A DNA stretch of 16,134 nt from Ferrovibrio terrae_B (GCF_943371255.1 NZ_CALRUC010000104.1:1-16134); one strand, 5' to 3'; positions 1-7,774 are shown, counted from the stretch's first letter. The notes: generated by a model from the letters alone, not told the origin. Program-made: numbers and translations.

Positions 1-378
1 GTTGGCCTCGCCGGCGCCGATATGGGTGCCTGCAACATCCTGCCGCGCATCATAGGCTCCGGCCGCGCCGCCGAACTGCTCTATACCGGCCGTAGCATGA
101 GCGCCGAAGAAGGCGAACGCTGGGGCTTCTTCAACCGGCTCGTTGTACCCGAACAGGTGCTGGCCGATGCGCAGGCGCTGGCCAGGGAGCTGAGCGACGG
201 CCCGACCTTCGCGCATGGCATCACCAAGACCTGCCTGCACCAGGAATGGTCGATGGATCTCGATGCCGCCATCGAGGCCGAGGCCCAAGCGCAGGCGATC
301 TGCATGCAGACGCAGGATTTCGCCCGCGCCTACCATGCCTTTGTCGCCAAGCAGAAGCCGGTCTTCGAGGGCAATTGA
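1..378 (+). CDS. enoyl-CoA hydratase/isomerase family protein, C-terminal part (5' truncated by window edge)
   Basis: The reading frame is open from base 1 to the TGA at 376-378 and gives 125 residues, about the last half of a crotonase-fold protein. The first residues (VGLAGADMGACNILPRIIG) match the crotonase segment just after the active-site helix. The Asp at visible residue 7 lies where PaaG-type isomerases and related hydratases carry an acidic residue. The rest, with a TGRSMSAEEGERWG stretch and an alanine-rich helical tail, is the usual C-terminal trimerisation part. The family hydrates or isomerises acyl-CoA double bonds in the cytoplasm. The stop is one base short of the next gene's ATG, so the two are probably translationally linked. 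The first ATG in the window (22) is internal and not a start. The exact substrate cannot be told; the context suggests an aromatic or alicyclic CoA thioester. Confidence 0.9.
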   Translation, partial: VGLAGADMGACNILPRIIGSGRAAELLYTGRSMSAEEGERWGFFNRLVVPEQVLADAQALARELSDGPTFAHGITKTCLHQEWSMDLDAAIEAEAQAQAICMQTQDFARAYHAFVAKQKPVFEGN

Positions 379-379
379 G

Positions 380-1576
380 ATGGCGGACAAGACCTATCTG
401 ACCTGGCCGTTTTTCGAGGACCGTCACCGCGCGCTGGCCGCCGAGCTGCAGGCCTGGGCGAAGAAGCATGCCGCCCATCACGACGAAAGCGATGATATCG
501 ACGCCGTCTGCCGCGGCTTTGTCGCACGCCTCGGTGCGGCCGGCTTCCTCGGCCTGACCGTGCCGAAGGATGGCGGCGGCACGTACGACAAGCTGGAGGT
601 GCGCAGCCTGGCGCTGGCGCGCGAAATCCTTGCCTATCATCATGGCCTGGCCGATTTCTCCTTTGTCATGCAGGGGCTCGGCTCGGGCCCGATCAGCCTG
701 TTCGGCACGCCGGAGCAGAAGCAGCGCTGGCTGCCCGGCGTGGCACAGGGCACCCGCATTGCCGCCCTCGCCATGTCCGAACCCGATGCCGGCTCCGATG
801 TCGCCGCTATCAGCACCGTGGCGGTGCCGGATGGACAGGGCTATCGGCTCAATGGCGTGAAGACCTGGATTTCCAATGGCGGCATTGCCGACCAGTACAC
901 CGTTGTCGCACGCTTAGGGGATGCGCCGGGTGCCAAGGGTCTTGCCATCTTCGTGGTCGAGGCCGGTACGCCGGGCTTCAGTGTGCCCGAGCGCATCGAT
1001 GTGATCGCGCCGCATCCGCTCGGCCGGCTCGAATTCAAGGACTGTGTGATTCCCGCCGGCAACCTGATCGGCAAGCCCGGCGAAGGCTTCAAGATCGCCA
1101 TGAGCAATCTCGATGTGTTCCGCTCCACCGTTGGCGCGGCAGCACTTGGCTTCGCACGACGGGCGCTGGATGAGGCACTGAAGCGCGTGCATGAGCGCAA
1201 GGTGTTCGATCAGAAGCTGGCCGATTACCAGCTCACCCAAGCCAAGATCGCCGACATGGCCACCGAGATCGACGCCTCGGCCCTGCTGATCTACCGCGCC
1301 GCCTGGACCAAGGATATGGGCGCCGCCCGCGTCACCCGCGAGGCCTCGATGGCCAAGATGTATGCCACCGAGGCCGCCCAGCGCGTGATCGATGCCGCCG
1401 TGCAGCTCTGGGGCGGCCTGGGCGTCACCCGCGGCGTCATGGTCGAAAGCCTGTATCGCGAAGTGCGCGCGTTGCGCATCTATGAAGGCACCACCGAGAT
1501 CAACAAGCTGGTGATCGCCGGCCAGACCTATGCGGCCTTTGCGGACGAGGCCCAAGAATCGGATAAACGGGCATGA
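380..1576 (+). CDS. acyl-CoA dehydrogenase
   Basis: This encodes 398 residues, normal for the acyl-CoA dehydrogenase family of cytoplasmic FAD enzymes that form the alpha-beta double bond of acyl-CoA and pass electrons to ETF. The motif MSEPDAGSD of the middle domain is present, followed by the FAD-contact segment KTWISNGG. Near the C-terminus YEGTTEI supplies the catalytic glutamate at about residue 369, in the MCAD-type position. ATG 380 was chosen because it lies one base after the upstream stop, has a GAGG element about nine bases before it, and gives the expected family length; longer in-frame extensions would run into the hydratase gene. The 3' end overlaps the next ATG (ATGA). In this operon it could act on a ring-derived CoA ester rather than a fatty acid, but that is inference. 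Confidence 0.95.
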   Translation: MADKTYLTWPFFEDRHRALAAELQAWAKKHAAHHDESDDIDAVCRGFVARLGAAGFLGLTVPKDGGGTYDKLEVRSLALAREILAYHHGLADFSFVMQGLGSGPISLFGTPEQKQRWLPGVAQGTRIAALAMSEPDAGSDVAAISTVAVPDGQGYRLNGVKTWISNGGIADQYTVVARLGDAPGAKGLAIFVVEAGTPGFSVPERIDVIAPHPLGRLEFKDCVIPAGNLIGKPGEGFKIAMSNLDVFRSTVGAAALGFARRALDEALKRVHERKVFDQKLADYQLTQAKIADMATEIDASALLIYRAAWTKDMGAARVTREASMAKMYATEAAQRVIDAAVQLWGGLGVTRGVMVESLYREVRALRIYEGTTEINKLVIAGQTYAAFADEAQESDKRA

Positions 1577-3054
1577 AGATTCTCGAACCGCTCAAGCTCA
1601 ATGGCGTGACCCTGCCGAACCGCATCGCGGTGCCGGCGATGGTCACAAGGCTCTCGGGTGAAGACGGTTTCGTCAACCAGCCGATCATCGACCGCTATGT
1701 GCGCTATGCCCAGGGCCATGTCGGGCTCATCGTCGTCGAGGCGACGGCCGTGCACAGCAACAAGTCCGGGCCGTTGCTGCGGCTGTCGGACGATGAATTC
1801 ATTCCCGGCCATCGCGACCTGGTCGATCAGGTGCACAGCACTTCTGACAGCAAGGTCGTGCCGCAGATCATCCATTTCCTCAAAGTGGCGCGCTCGGGCT
1901 GGCGCCAGACCATCGACAGCCTGTCCGAGGCCGATATCGAGCGCATCATCGAGGAATTCGGCCAGGCTGCCGCCCGCGCCCGCACCGCCGGCTATGACGG
2001 TGTCGAGCTGCATTCGGCCCATGCCTATACGCTGTCGTCCTTCCTGTCGCGCCGCAATCCGCGCCGCGACGACTTTGATGGCCGCACCCTGGAAGGCCGC
2101 CTCGCCATGTTCGGCCGGGTGATGGCCAGCGTGCGCCGCCATGTCGGCAAGGACTGGACCGTGGGCGTGCGCTTCCTCGCCGAAGAGGCGATCAAGGAAG
2201 GCTATACGGTTGAGGATGCCAAGCTGATCGCGCTGCGCATGGCACAGCTCGGCGTCGACTACATCTCGCTGTCGGTCGGCGGCAAGTTCGAGGATGCGGT
2301 GCATCGCGAGGGCCAGCCGCTCTATCCCTATACTGGCTATTCCGGCGACCGCTGCATGCCGGGCGACTGGTATCCGCCGCTGCCGCATGTCCATCTCGCC
2401 GCCGGCGTGAAGCAGTACATCAATTCCAAGGGCTTCACCGTGCCGGTGATCTCGGCCGGCAAGATCAGCGATCCGGTCGATGCCGAACGCCTGCTCCAGA
2501 CCGGCCAGGCCGACATGATCGGCATGGCGCGCCAGCTGCTGGCCGATCCGGACTGGGTCAAGAAGGTGGAGCAAAAGCGCGGCGACCAGATCGTGCGCTG
2601 CATCTACTGCAATGTCTGCAAGCAGCTGGACGAGAATTTCAAGGAAGTGACCTGCTTCCTGTGGCCCAAGGGCCTGGTGCAGGCACCGGCCGATGCCACC
2701 GATGGCGCGGCACCGCAATGGCCCGAAGGCGGTGCCAAACTGGTCGCCACCGTCGACAAGGGCCAGGTCAAGCTGAGCTGGGCCAAGGCCGTGGCCGGTG
2801 CCGCGCCGATCGCCGGCTACAATGTCTATCGCGCCGAGGATGACGGCGCCGCCCATGTCACCGAGGCGGTCAAATCGACCAAGCACAGCGACAAGGTCGT
2901 GCTCGGCGGCCTGCGCTACACCTATTACGTCCGCGGCCATGATGCCGCCGGCCGTGCAACACCGCCGTCAGATGCGGTGCGTATCGACCTCCCCGTCCCG
3001 ATCGCCGAACCCGTTGTGTCTTCTTCGTCCGAGGTTCGTCATGTCCCGCATTGA
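1573..3054 (+). CDS. old-yellow-enzyme family NADH:flavin oxidoreductase with 4Fe-4S motif and C-terminal fibronectin type III domain
   Basis: This encodes 493 residues. Residues 1-335 form an FMN-binding TIM barrel of the OYE/2,4-dienoyl-CoA reductase type. The N-terminus KLNGVTLPNRIAVPAM is typical, and the active-site histidines are H147 and H150 (HSAH). They are followed by the conserved FLS-RRN-RRDDFDG segment, and SAGKI and MARQLLADPDW near the barrel end bind FMN phosphate. Cysteines 343, 346, 349 and 361 make a CxxCxxC-x11-C set like the 4Fe-4S site of trimethylamine dehydrogenase and dienoyl-CoA reductase. Those relatives then carry FAD/NAD(P) domains of about 300 residues. Here residues 388-473 instead resemble one fibronectin type III domain (LSW, GYNVYR, TYYVRGHDAAG). 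How electrons reach the cluster is therefore unclear. Start and stop overlap both neighbours. Role by context: reduction of an unsaturated or dearomatised CoA ester (inference). Confidence 0.9.
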   Translation: MKILEPLKLNGVTLPNRIAVPAMVTRLSGEDGFVNQPIIDRYVRYAQGHVGLIVVEATAVHSNKSGPLLRLSDDEFIPGHRDLVDQVHSTSDSKVVPQIIHFLKVARSGWRQTIDSLSEADIERIIEEFGQAAARARTAGYDGVELHSAHAYTLSSFLSRRNPRRDDFDGRTLEGRLAMFGRVMASVRRHVGKDWTVGVRFLAEEAIKEGYTVEDAKLIALRMAQLGVDYISLSVGGKFEDAVHREGQPLYPYTGYSGDRCMPGDWYPPLPHVHLAAGVKQYINSKGFTVPVISAGKISDPVDAERLLQTGQADMIGMARQLLADPDWVKKVEQKRGDQIVRCIYCNVCKQLDENFKEVTCFLWPKGLVQAPADATDGAAPQWPEGGAKLVATVDKGQVKLSWAKAVAGAAPIAGYNVYRAEDDGAAHVTEAVKSTKHSDKVVLGGLRYTYYVRGHDAAGRATPPSDAVRIDLPVPIAEPVVSSSSEVRHVPH

Positions 3055-4717
3055 AACCCATATGCCCGCCGTTCACCAATTTGAACCATCCGCGCATGTC
3101 GACAGCTTCGCCCGCGACCACCTGCCGCCGCAGGAGCAGTGGCCGGTCATGCTGTGGGACATGCTGCCTGAGCTGAAGGCTTACCCCAAGCGCATGAATT
3201 GCGCCGCCGAACTGCTCGACAAGCAGGCCGCCATCCATGGCGACCGGCCGGTGATCTATTACAACGACGAGGTCTGGACCTACGCGAAGCTGCTGGAGGC
3301 CGCCAACCGCATCGCCCATGTGCTGGTGCAGGATTACGGCATCAAGCCGGGTAACCGCGTGCTGCTGCGCTCGCCCAACAACCCGATGTATGTCGCCTGC
3401 TGGTTCGCGGTAATGAAGGTGGGCGCCATCGCGGTGGCCACGATGCCGCTGTATCGCTGGCGCGAACTTACCTTCATGACCGAGAAGGCCGAGATCGAAG
3501 TGGCGATCTGCGACTGGCGCCTGCGCGGCGAAATGGAAACCACGCTGCGCGAGTCCAAGCATCTCAAGCGCATCTGCTATTTCTACAGCGAAGGCGTGGC
3601 GGATTCACTCGAAGCCCGCATGGCGACGAAGCCGACACAGTTTGAAACTCTCGATACCGCCTGGGACGATGTCTGCCTGATCGCCTTCACCTCGGGCACC
3701 ACCGGTCCGGCCAAGGGCTGCATGCATTTCCATCGCGACGTGATGGCGATCTGCGACACCTTCAACCGCTATGTGCTGCGGCCGACCAAGGAGGATGTCT
3801 TCACCGGCAGCCCGCCACTGGCCTTCACCTTCGGCCTTGGCGCTCTGGTCACCTTCCCCATGCATGTCGGCGCCAGCACCGTGCTGGTCGAGCAGTACAC
3901 GCCGCAGAAGATGCTGGAAACCATCCAGGCCAAAAAGGTCTCGGTGCTGTTCACTGCACCGACGGCCTATCGCGCCATGATCGACCTGGCCAAGGACTTC
4001 GACCTGTCCTCGCTGAAAAAAGGTGTCTCGGCCGGCGAGACCCTGCCGCTCGCCACCTGGCAGGGCTGGTATGACGCCACTGGCGTCAAGCTGATCGATG
4101 GCCTGGGCGGCACCGAGATCCTGCATATCTTCATCACCTCCGAAGGTGACGGCATCCGCCCCGGCGCCACCGGCAAGCCGATCCCGGGCTATGAAGCCGC
4201 GATCTTCGACAAGGATGGCAATCGCGTGCCGCCGGGCACCGTCGGCCGCCTGGCGATCCGCGGGCCGGTCGGCTGTCGCTATCTCGACAACCCGGAACGC
4301 CAGACCGCCTATGTGCAGCAGGGCTGGAATTTCACCGGCGATGCGTACATGTGTGACGAGGATGGCTATTATTGGTATCAGGCGCGCGCCGACGACATGA
4401 TCGTTTCAGCCGGCTACAACATTTCCGGTCCCGAAGTTGAGTCCGTCCTGCTGATGCATCCGATGGTGCAGGACTGCGCCGTGGTCGCCGCGCCCGATGG
4501 CGAACGCGGTCAGGTGGTGAAGGCCTATATCGTGCTGCGCGACAAGACCAAGGCGGCACCGCAGACGGTGAAGCTGCTGCAGGATTTCGTGAAGGCCGAG
4601 ATCGCGCCTTACAAGTATCCGCGCCAGATCGAGTTCATTGAAACCCTGCCGCGCACCGAAAGCGGCAAGGTGCAGCGCTTCGTGCTGCGCAAGCAGGCCG
4701 CCGAAGCCAAGGCCTGA
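3041..4717 (+). CDS. 2-aminobenzoate-CoA ligase-like AMP-dependent acid-CoA ligase
   Basis: This encodes 558 residues of the ANL adenylating superfamily, which activates a carboxylic acid to an acyl-adenylate and then to the CoA thioester in the cytoplasm. The P-loop-like motif (AFTSGTTGPAKG) spans residues 215-226, the FTGD motif has D434, and the C-terminal catalytic lysine is K543 in ESGK. The N-terminal block around SAHVDSFARDHLPP and NRVLLRSPNNPM resembles proteins annotated as 2-aminobenzoate-CoA ligases of the benzoate-CoA ligase group, as I remember them. ATG 3041 is preferred: GAGG lies six bases upstream and the gene then overlaps the flavoprotein gene by 14 bases. ATG 3062 is an alternative start. 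It probably activates the acid brought in by the ABC transporter downstream. Anthranilate is the favoured substrate, but other benzoates are possible. Confidence 0.87.
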   Translation: MSRIETHMPAVHQFEPSAHVDSFARDHLPPQEQWPVMLWDMLPELKAYPKRMNCAAELLDKQAAIHGDRPVIYYNDEVWTYAKLLEAANRIAHVLVQDYGIKPGNRVLLRSPNNPMYVACWFAVMKVGAIAVATMPLYRWRELTFMTEKAEIEVAICDWRLRGEMETTLRESKHLKRICYFYSEGVADSLEARMATKPTQFETLDTAWDDVCLIAFTSGTTGPAKGCMHFHRDVMAICDTFNRYVLRPTKEDVFTGSPPLAFTFGLGALVTFPMHVGASTVLVEQYTPQKMLETIQAKKVSVLFTAPTAYRAMIDLAKDFDLSSLKKGVSAGETLPLATWQGWYDATGVKLIDGLGGTEILHIFITSEGDGIRPGATGKPIPGYEAAIFDKDGNRVPPGTVGRLAIRGPVGCRYLDNPERQTAYVQQGWNFTGDAYMCDEDGYYWYQARADDMIVSAGYNISGPEVESVLLMHPMVQDCAVVAAPDGERGQVVKAYIVLRDKTKAAPQTVKLLQDFVKAEIAPYKYPRQIEFIETLPRTESGKVQRFVLRKQAAEAKA

Positions 4718-5146
4718 GACTGCGCGATCGACTGGCGCAAAAGTGCAAGTTTCCCTCCGCTGCGTCCATTGGATGCCGTGAGGGAAAGGGTAAGCTGTTA
4801 AAAGGCCATATCTTGCGCCGATGGAGGCTCTCGCATGCATCATAATGCTTGCGAGGCCGGAAACCGGCACTATAGTACCTACTCGATAATAAACGGAGGA
4901 AATGCCGCGGGGCCATATTGTGCGGTATGCGAACGATCGCAAAGCACAAGACCAGCAGCATCCTCCGATGACCCGCCCCTAAGCCGCAGCATAGCAGCGA
5001 AGGTCGGTTTGGACGTGTCGTGCAAGCGTAGAGTACAGTGCGTTTACAGGGGCATGCGCCGCCATCTTTCGCAGGCGGCAGGGGCCAAAACAGTGACAAG
5101 CGATGGGCCGGATCAGCCGGCACCGCGCAGGGAGAGGAGACCACCA
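4718..5146 (+). promoter_or_regulatory. 429-base non-coding leader before the first binding-protein gene, with possible RNA structure
   Basis: No convincing gene lies here. A possible long-range stem joins 4894-4905 (CGGAGG, AA bulge, ATGC) to 4958-4967 (GCATCCTCCG), ten pairs in all. Its loop contains a small hairpin with five-base arms, 4928-4932 and 4937-4941. Loop bases 4909-4913 (GGGGC) could also pair with 4975-4979 (GCCCC), which would make a pseudoknot. Two further short GC hairpins occur at 5058-5079 and 5107-5121, the second just before the Shine-Dalgarno AGGAG at 5135-5139. An 8-base stem (4750-4757 with 4780-4787) follows the ligase gene but has no T tract. The structure is read by eye and is not a recognised riboswitch class. 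Confidence 0.4.
4849..4876 (+). promoter_or_regulatory. candidate sigma70-type promoter for the transport genes
   Basis: TTGCGA at 4849-4854 and TATAGT at 4871-4876 are separated by 16 bases and sit in a locally AT-rich stretch of otherwise GC-rich DNA. Transcription would start near 4883 and give a leader of about 260 bases that includes the possible stem at 4894-4967. A weaker alternative closer to the gene is TTGGAC (5009-5014) with TACAGT (5034-5039), but its spacing of 19 is long. Confidence 0.35.
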
Positions 5147-6337
5147 ATGAAGTTTTCAACCGTCCTGAGTCTGACCAGCGCGCTCGCGCTTGCGGCCGTG
5201 CCCTTCGTGGCACAGCCCGCAGCCGCCCAGGCCAAGAAGATCAAGATCGGCTTCGTCACCACCCTGTCGGGCCCGAATGCCGCCATCGGCGTCGACATGA
5301 AGAACAGCGTCGAGCTGGCACTCGATCATCTGGGTCGCAAGATGGGCGGCATCCCCGTCGAGGTGATCTACGAAGACGACGAGCAGAAGCCGGAAGTCGG
5401 CAAGCAGAAGACCGAAAAGCTGATGCAGCGCGACAAGGTCGATTTTGTCGCCGGCTATATCTGGTCGAACGTGCTGCTGGCTTCCTACAAGACGGTCGTC
5501 GATGAGAAGACGTATCTCATCAGCGCCAATGCCGGCCCCTCGCCGCTGGCCGGCGAGCAGTGCAATCCCTATTTCTTCGCCGCCTCCTGGCAGAACGACC
5601 AGAACACCATGGCTGCCGGCGAGCTGCTGAACCAGAAGGGCATCAAGTCGCTCTATATCGTGGCGCCGAACTACGCCGCCGGCCAGGACATGGCCAACGG
5701 CGTGAAGTCCACCTTCAAGGGCCAGGTGGTCGGCCAGGACATGACCAAGTGGCCTGACCAGCTCGACTTCTCGGCCGAGATCTCGAAGATCCGCGCCGCC
5801 AAGCCGGGCGCCGTCTTCGTGTTCTTCCCCGGCCGCGCCGGCGTGCAGTTCTTCCAGCAGTACAGCCAGGCTGGCCTGAAGAAGGACATTCCGCTCTACA
5901 CCACCTTCACGGTCGACGCGATCACGCTGAAACTGCAGAAGGATCTGACGCTGGATACCTACCAGACCCTGTGGTGGGCGCCGGATCTGCCCTATGCCGC
6001 CAACCAGAAGTTCGTCGGCGACTTCAAGAAGAAGCACAAGGACACGCCCTCCTTCTACGGCGCGCAGTCCTATGACACGATCAACCTGATCGCCTCGGCC
6101 GTGACTGCCACCAAGGGCAAGGTGTCCGACAAGGCAGCCGTCGGCGCTGCGCTGAAGGCCGCCAAGTTCGACTCGGTGCGCGGCCCGATGAAGTTCGGCA
6201 AGAACAACTTCCCGATCCACAATGTCTACCAGCAGGAAGTCTACAAGGTGTCGGACACCGAGTATGACATCCGCACGGTCAGCACGGTCTACACCGACCT
6301 GGTTGACCCCTATGCTGCCAAGTGCACGATGAAATAA
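5147..6337 (+). CDS. Liv-type ABC transporter periplasmic binding protein, copy 1 (aromatic-acid/Nba-like group)
   Basis: This encodes 396 residues. A signal peptide has a Lys near the start, a hydrophobic core at residues 6-22 and a cleavage region PAAAQA, with cutting likely after about residue 27 or 29. The mature part starts KKIKIGFVTTLSGPNAA, the usual beginning of type I (LivK-like) binding proteins. The segments EDDEQKPEVG, FVAGYIWSNVLLA, SANAGPSPLAG and WQNDQN resemble the group named after the 2-nitrobenzoate (Nba) degradation system, which points to aromatic acids rather than leucine. Cys139 and Cys393 are the only obvious conserved pair and could form a disulfide. AGGAG seven bases before ATG 5147 sets the start. 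A terminator directly follows, so this gene may be transcribed alone and strongly. Ligand specificity is inferred. Confidence 0.93.
   Translation: MKFSTVLSLTSALALAAVPFVAQPAAAQAKKIKIGFVTTLSGPNAAIGVDMKNSVELALDHLGRKMGGIPVEVIYEDDEQKPEVGKQKTEKLMQRDKVDFVAGYIWSNVLLASYKTVVDEKTYLISANAGPSPLAGEQCNPYFFAASWQNDQNTMAAGELLNQKGIKSLYIVAPNYAAGQDMANGVKSTFKGQVVGQDMTKWPDQLDFSAEISKIRAAKPGAVFVFFPGRAGVQFFQQYSQAGLKKDIPLYTTFTVDAITLKLQKDLTLDTYQTLWWAPDLPYAANQKFVGDFKKKHKDTPSFYGAQSYDTINLIASAVTATKGKVSDKAAVGAALKAAKFDSVRGPMKFGKNNFPIHNVYQQEVYKVSDTEYDIRTVSTVYTDLVDPYAAKCTMK
5336..5415 (+). repeat. 80-base exact repeat, copy in first binding-protein gene
   Basis: These 80 bases are identical to 6760-6839 in the second binding-protein gene, including all third codon positions. 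The bases on both sides differ. The repeat lies in the segment encoding RKMGGIPVEVIYEDDEQKP. Elsewhere the two genes differ at many synonymous sites, so this patch stands out and may mark gene conversion. Confidence 0.9.
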
Positions 6338-6360
6338 GCAGCATTTGACCTGCAAAACAG

Positions 6361-6392
6361 CGGGGCGCCGACATCAACCGGCGCCCCGTTTT
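6361..6392 (+). terminator. intrinsic terminator after first binding-protein gene
   Basis: A nine-pair GC-rich stem (6361-6369 with 6380-6388, CGGGGCGCC and its complement) encloses a ten-base loop and is followed directly by TTTT at 6389-6392. It begins 23 bases after the stop codon. It probably ends most transcripts from the first binding-protein gene and gives the second copy separate control. Confidence 0.8.
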
Positions 6393-6431
6393 CATATCGA
6401 TCCCGATATCCTCCCCGGTGTCAGACTTCGA

Positions 6432-6461
6432 TTGCCTCGCAAGGTATTTGATGCTTAAAAT
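6432..6461 (+). promoter_or_regulatory. candidate promoter for the second binding-protein gene
   Basis: TTGCCT (6432-6437) and TAAAAT (6456-6461) are separated by 18 bases, in an AT-rich stretch just downstream of the terminator. This would place transcription start near 6468, about 100 bases before ATG 6568. The terminator upstream makes a separate promoter likely, though these exact boxes are a guess by consensus. Confidence 0.4.
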
Positions 6462-6567
6462 ATCTCAACGGGGGACTCCCAAGGGCTTGCAATACAAACG
6501 CTGTATGGCGGCGGTGCATCGCTTGATGGGCCGCTCCGCAGGCATGTCACTGAAGGAGACACAAACG

Positions 6568-7758
6568 ATGCGTTCCAGCTTCAAGACCCTTACCCTGCTT
6601 GCCACGGCCCTGACGGCGCTGCCGTTCATCGCCGATGACGCCGCGGCCCAGGCCGCGAAGAAAGTCAAGATCGGCTTCGTCACCACGCTCTCGGGCCCCA
6701 ATGCGGCCTATGGCCAGGACATGAAGAACGCCTTTGAACTGGCGCTCGATCATATGGGCCGCAAGATGGGCGGCATCCCCGTCGAGGTGATCTACGAAGA
6801 CGACGAGCAGAAGCCGGAAGTCGGCAAGCAGAAGACCGAGAAGCTGTTGCAGCGCGACAAGGTCGATTTCGTTGCCGGCTATATCTGGTCGAACGTCCTG
6901 CTGGCCTCTTACAAGCCGGTGCTGGACGAGAAGACCTTCCTGATCAGCGCCAATGCCGGCCCTTCCCAGTTGGCTGGCGAAGGCTGCAGCCCGTATTTCT
7001 TCGCCGCCTCCTGGCAGAACGACCAGAACCACATGGCCGTGGGCGAGGTGCTGAACCAGAAGGGCGTGAAGTCGCTCTACATGGTGGCGCCGAACTATGC
7101 CGCCGGTGTCGATGGCACCAATGGCGTGAAGTCGCTGTTCAAGGGCCAGGTGGTCGGCCAGGACATGACCAAGTGGCCCGACCAGCTCGATTTCTCGGGT
7201 GAGATTTCCAAGATCCGCGCCGCCAAGCCGCAGGCGGTCTATGTGTTCTTCCCCGGCCGAGCCGGCGTGCAGTTCTTCCAGCAATACAGCCAGGCCGGCC
7301 TGAAGAACGACATCCCGGTCTATTCCGCCTTCACCATCGATGCGGTGACGCTGAAGCTGCAGAAGGACCTTGTGCTCGATACCTATCTGACCTCGACCTG
7401 GGGCACCGACCTGCCCTATGCCGCAAACCAGAAATTCGTCACCTACTACAAGAAGAAGTACAAGGAAACGCCGGCCTTCTACGGTGCCCAGGCCTATGAC
7501 GCCGCCAATCTGATCGGCAGCGCCGTGGTCGCCACCAAGGGCAACCTGAAGGACAAGGCGGCGGTCGGCGCCGCGCTGAAGGCGGCGAAGTTCGATTCCG
7601 TGCGTGGCCCGTTCAAGTTCGGCAACAACAACTTCCCGATCCAGAACGTCTACCAGCAGGAAGCCTACAAGACGGCCGATGGCGGTTATGACCTGCGCAC
7701 GATCAGCACCGTGCTGACCGCGCATCAGGATCCGCACGCCGCCAAGTGCAAGATGTAA
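6568..7758 (+). CDS. Liv-type ABC transporter periplasmic binding protein, copy 2 (paralogue of the preceding gene)
   Basis: This encodes 396 residues, exactly the length of copy 1 and alignable with it throughout. The signal peptide (MRSSFKTLTLLATALTAL..., ending AAAQA) differs in sequence from that of copy 1, and the mature protein starts near KKVKIG. Cysteines 140 and 394 match the pair in copy 1. Differences cluster in likely ligand-facing loops: SPLAGEQCN against SQLAGEGCS, AAGQDMAN against AAGVDGTN, and TLWWAPDLP against TSTWGTDLP. The two copies may therefore bind different but related acids and share one permease. AAGGAG at 6553-6558 supports ATG 6568; a GTG at 6418 is upstream in frame, but that extension looks like leader, not protein. 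Downstream a hairpin separates it from livH. Confidence 0.93.
   Translation: MRSSFKTLTLLATALTALPFIADDAAAQAAKKVKIGFVTTLSGPNAAYGQDMKNAFELALDHMGRKMGGIPVEVIYEDDEQKPEVGKQKTEKLLQRDKVDFVAGYIWSNVLLASYKPVLDEKTFLISANAGPSQLAGEGCSPYFFAASWQNDQNHMAVGEVLNQKGVKSLYMVAPNYAAGVDGTNGVKSLFKGQVVGQDMTKWPDQLDFSGEISKIRAAKPQAVYVFFPGRAGVQFFQQYSQAGLKNDIPVYSAFTIDAVTLKLQKDLVLDTYLTSTWGTDLPYAANQKFVTYYKKKYKETPAFYGAQAYDAANLIGSAVVATKGNLKDKAAVGAALKAAKFDSVRGPFKFGNNNFPIQNVYQQEAYKTADGGYDLRTISTVLTAHQDPHAAKCKM
6760..6839 (+). repeat. 80-base exact repeat, copy in second binding-protein gene
   Basis: Identical to 5336-5415 in copy 1. A second shared exact run of 41 bases lies at 7138-7178, matching 5714-5754. Between these patches the genes differ at many silent sites. 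Confidence 0.9.
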
Positions 7759-7774
7759 ATCAAGACCCGCAACC

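Noticed and set aside
1528..2940. Long minus-strand open frame (470 codons) opposite the OYE-like gene
   Set aside because: It is antisense to a well-supported gene, has low-complexity His/Asp/Leu/Ala-rich translation and no family motif. Such mirror frames are common in GC-rich DNA.
2798..3040. In-frame upstream extension of the CoA ligase gene
   Set aside because: It would overlap the Fn3-encoding part of the flavoprotein gene and translates to Pro/Arg/Ser-rich sequence unlike ligases; ATG 3041 has the ribosome binding site.
4902..4982. 26-codon open frame (starting MPRGHIVRYANDR) next to GGAGG in the leader
   Set aside because: The Shine-Dalgarno ends only two bases before the ATG, too close for good initiation, and the peptide shows no leader-peptide feature such as a run of regulatory codons. 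Kept only as part of the possible RNA structure.
5156..6355. Minus-strand open frame of 399 codons opposite binding-protein gene 1
   Set aside because: Antisense shadow of a clear gene. A similar frame opposite binding-protein gene 2 (6547-7923) arises simply because the genes are paralogues.
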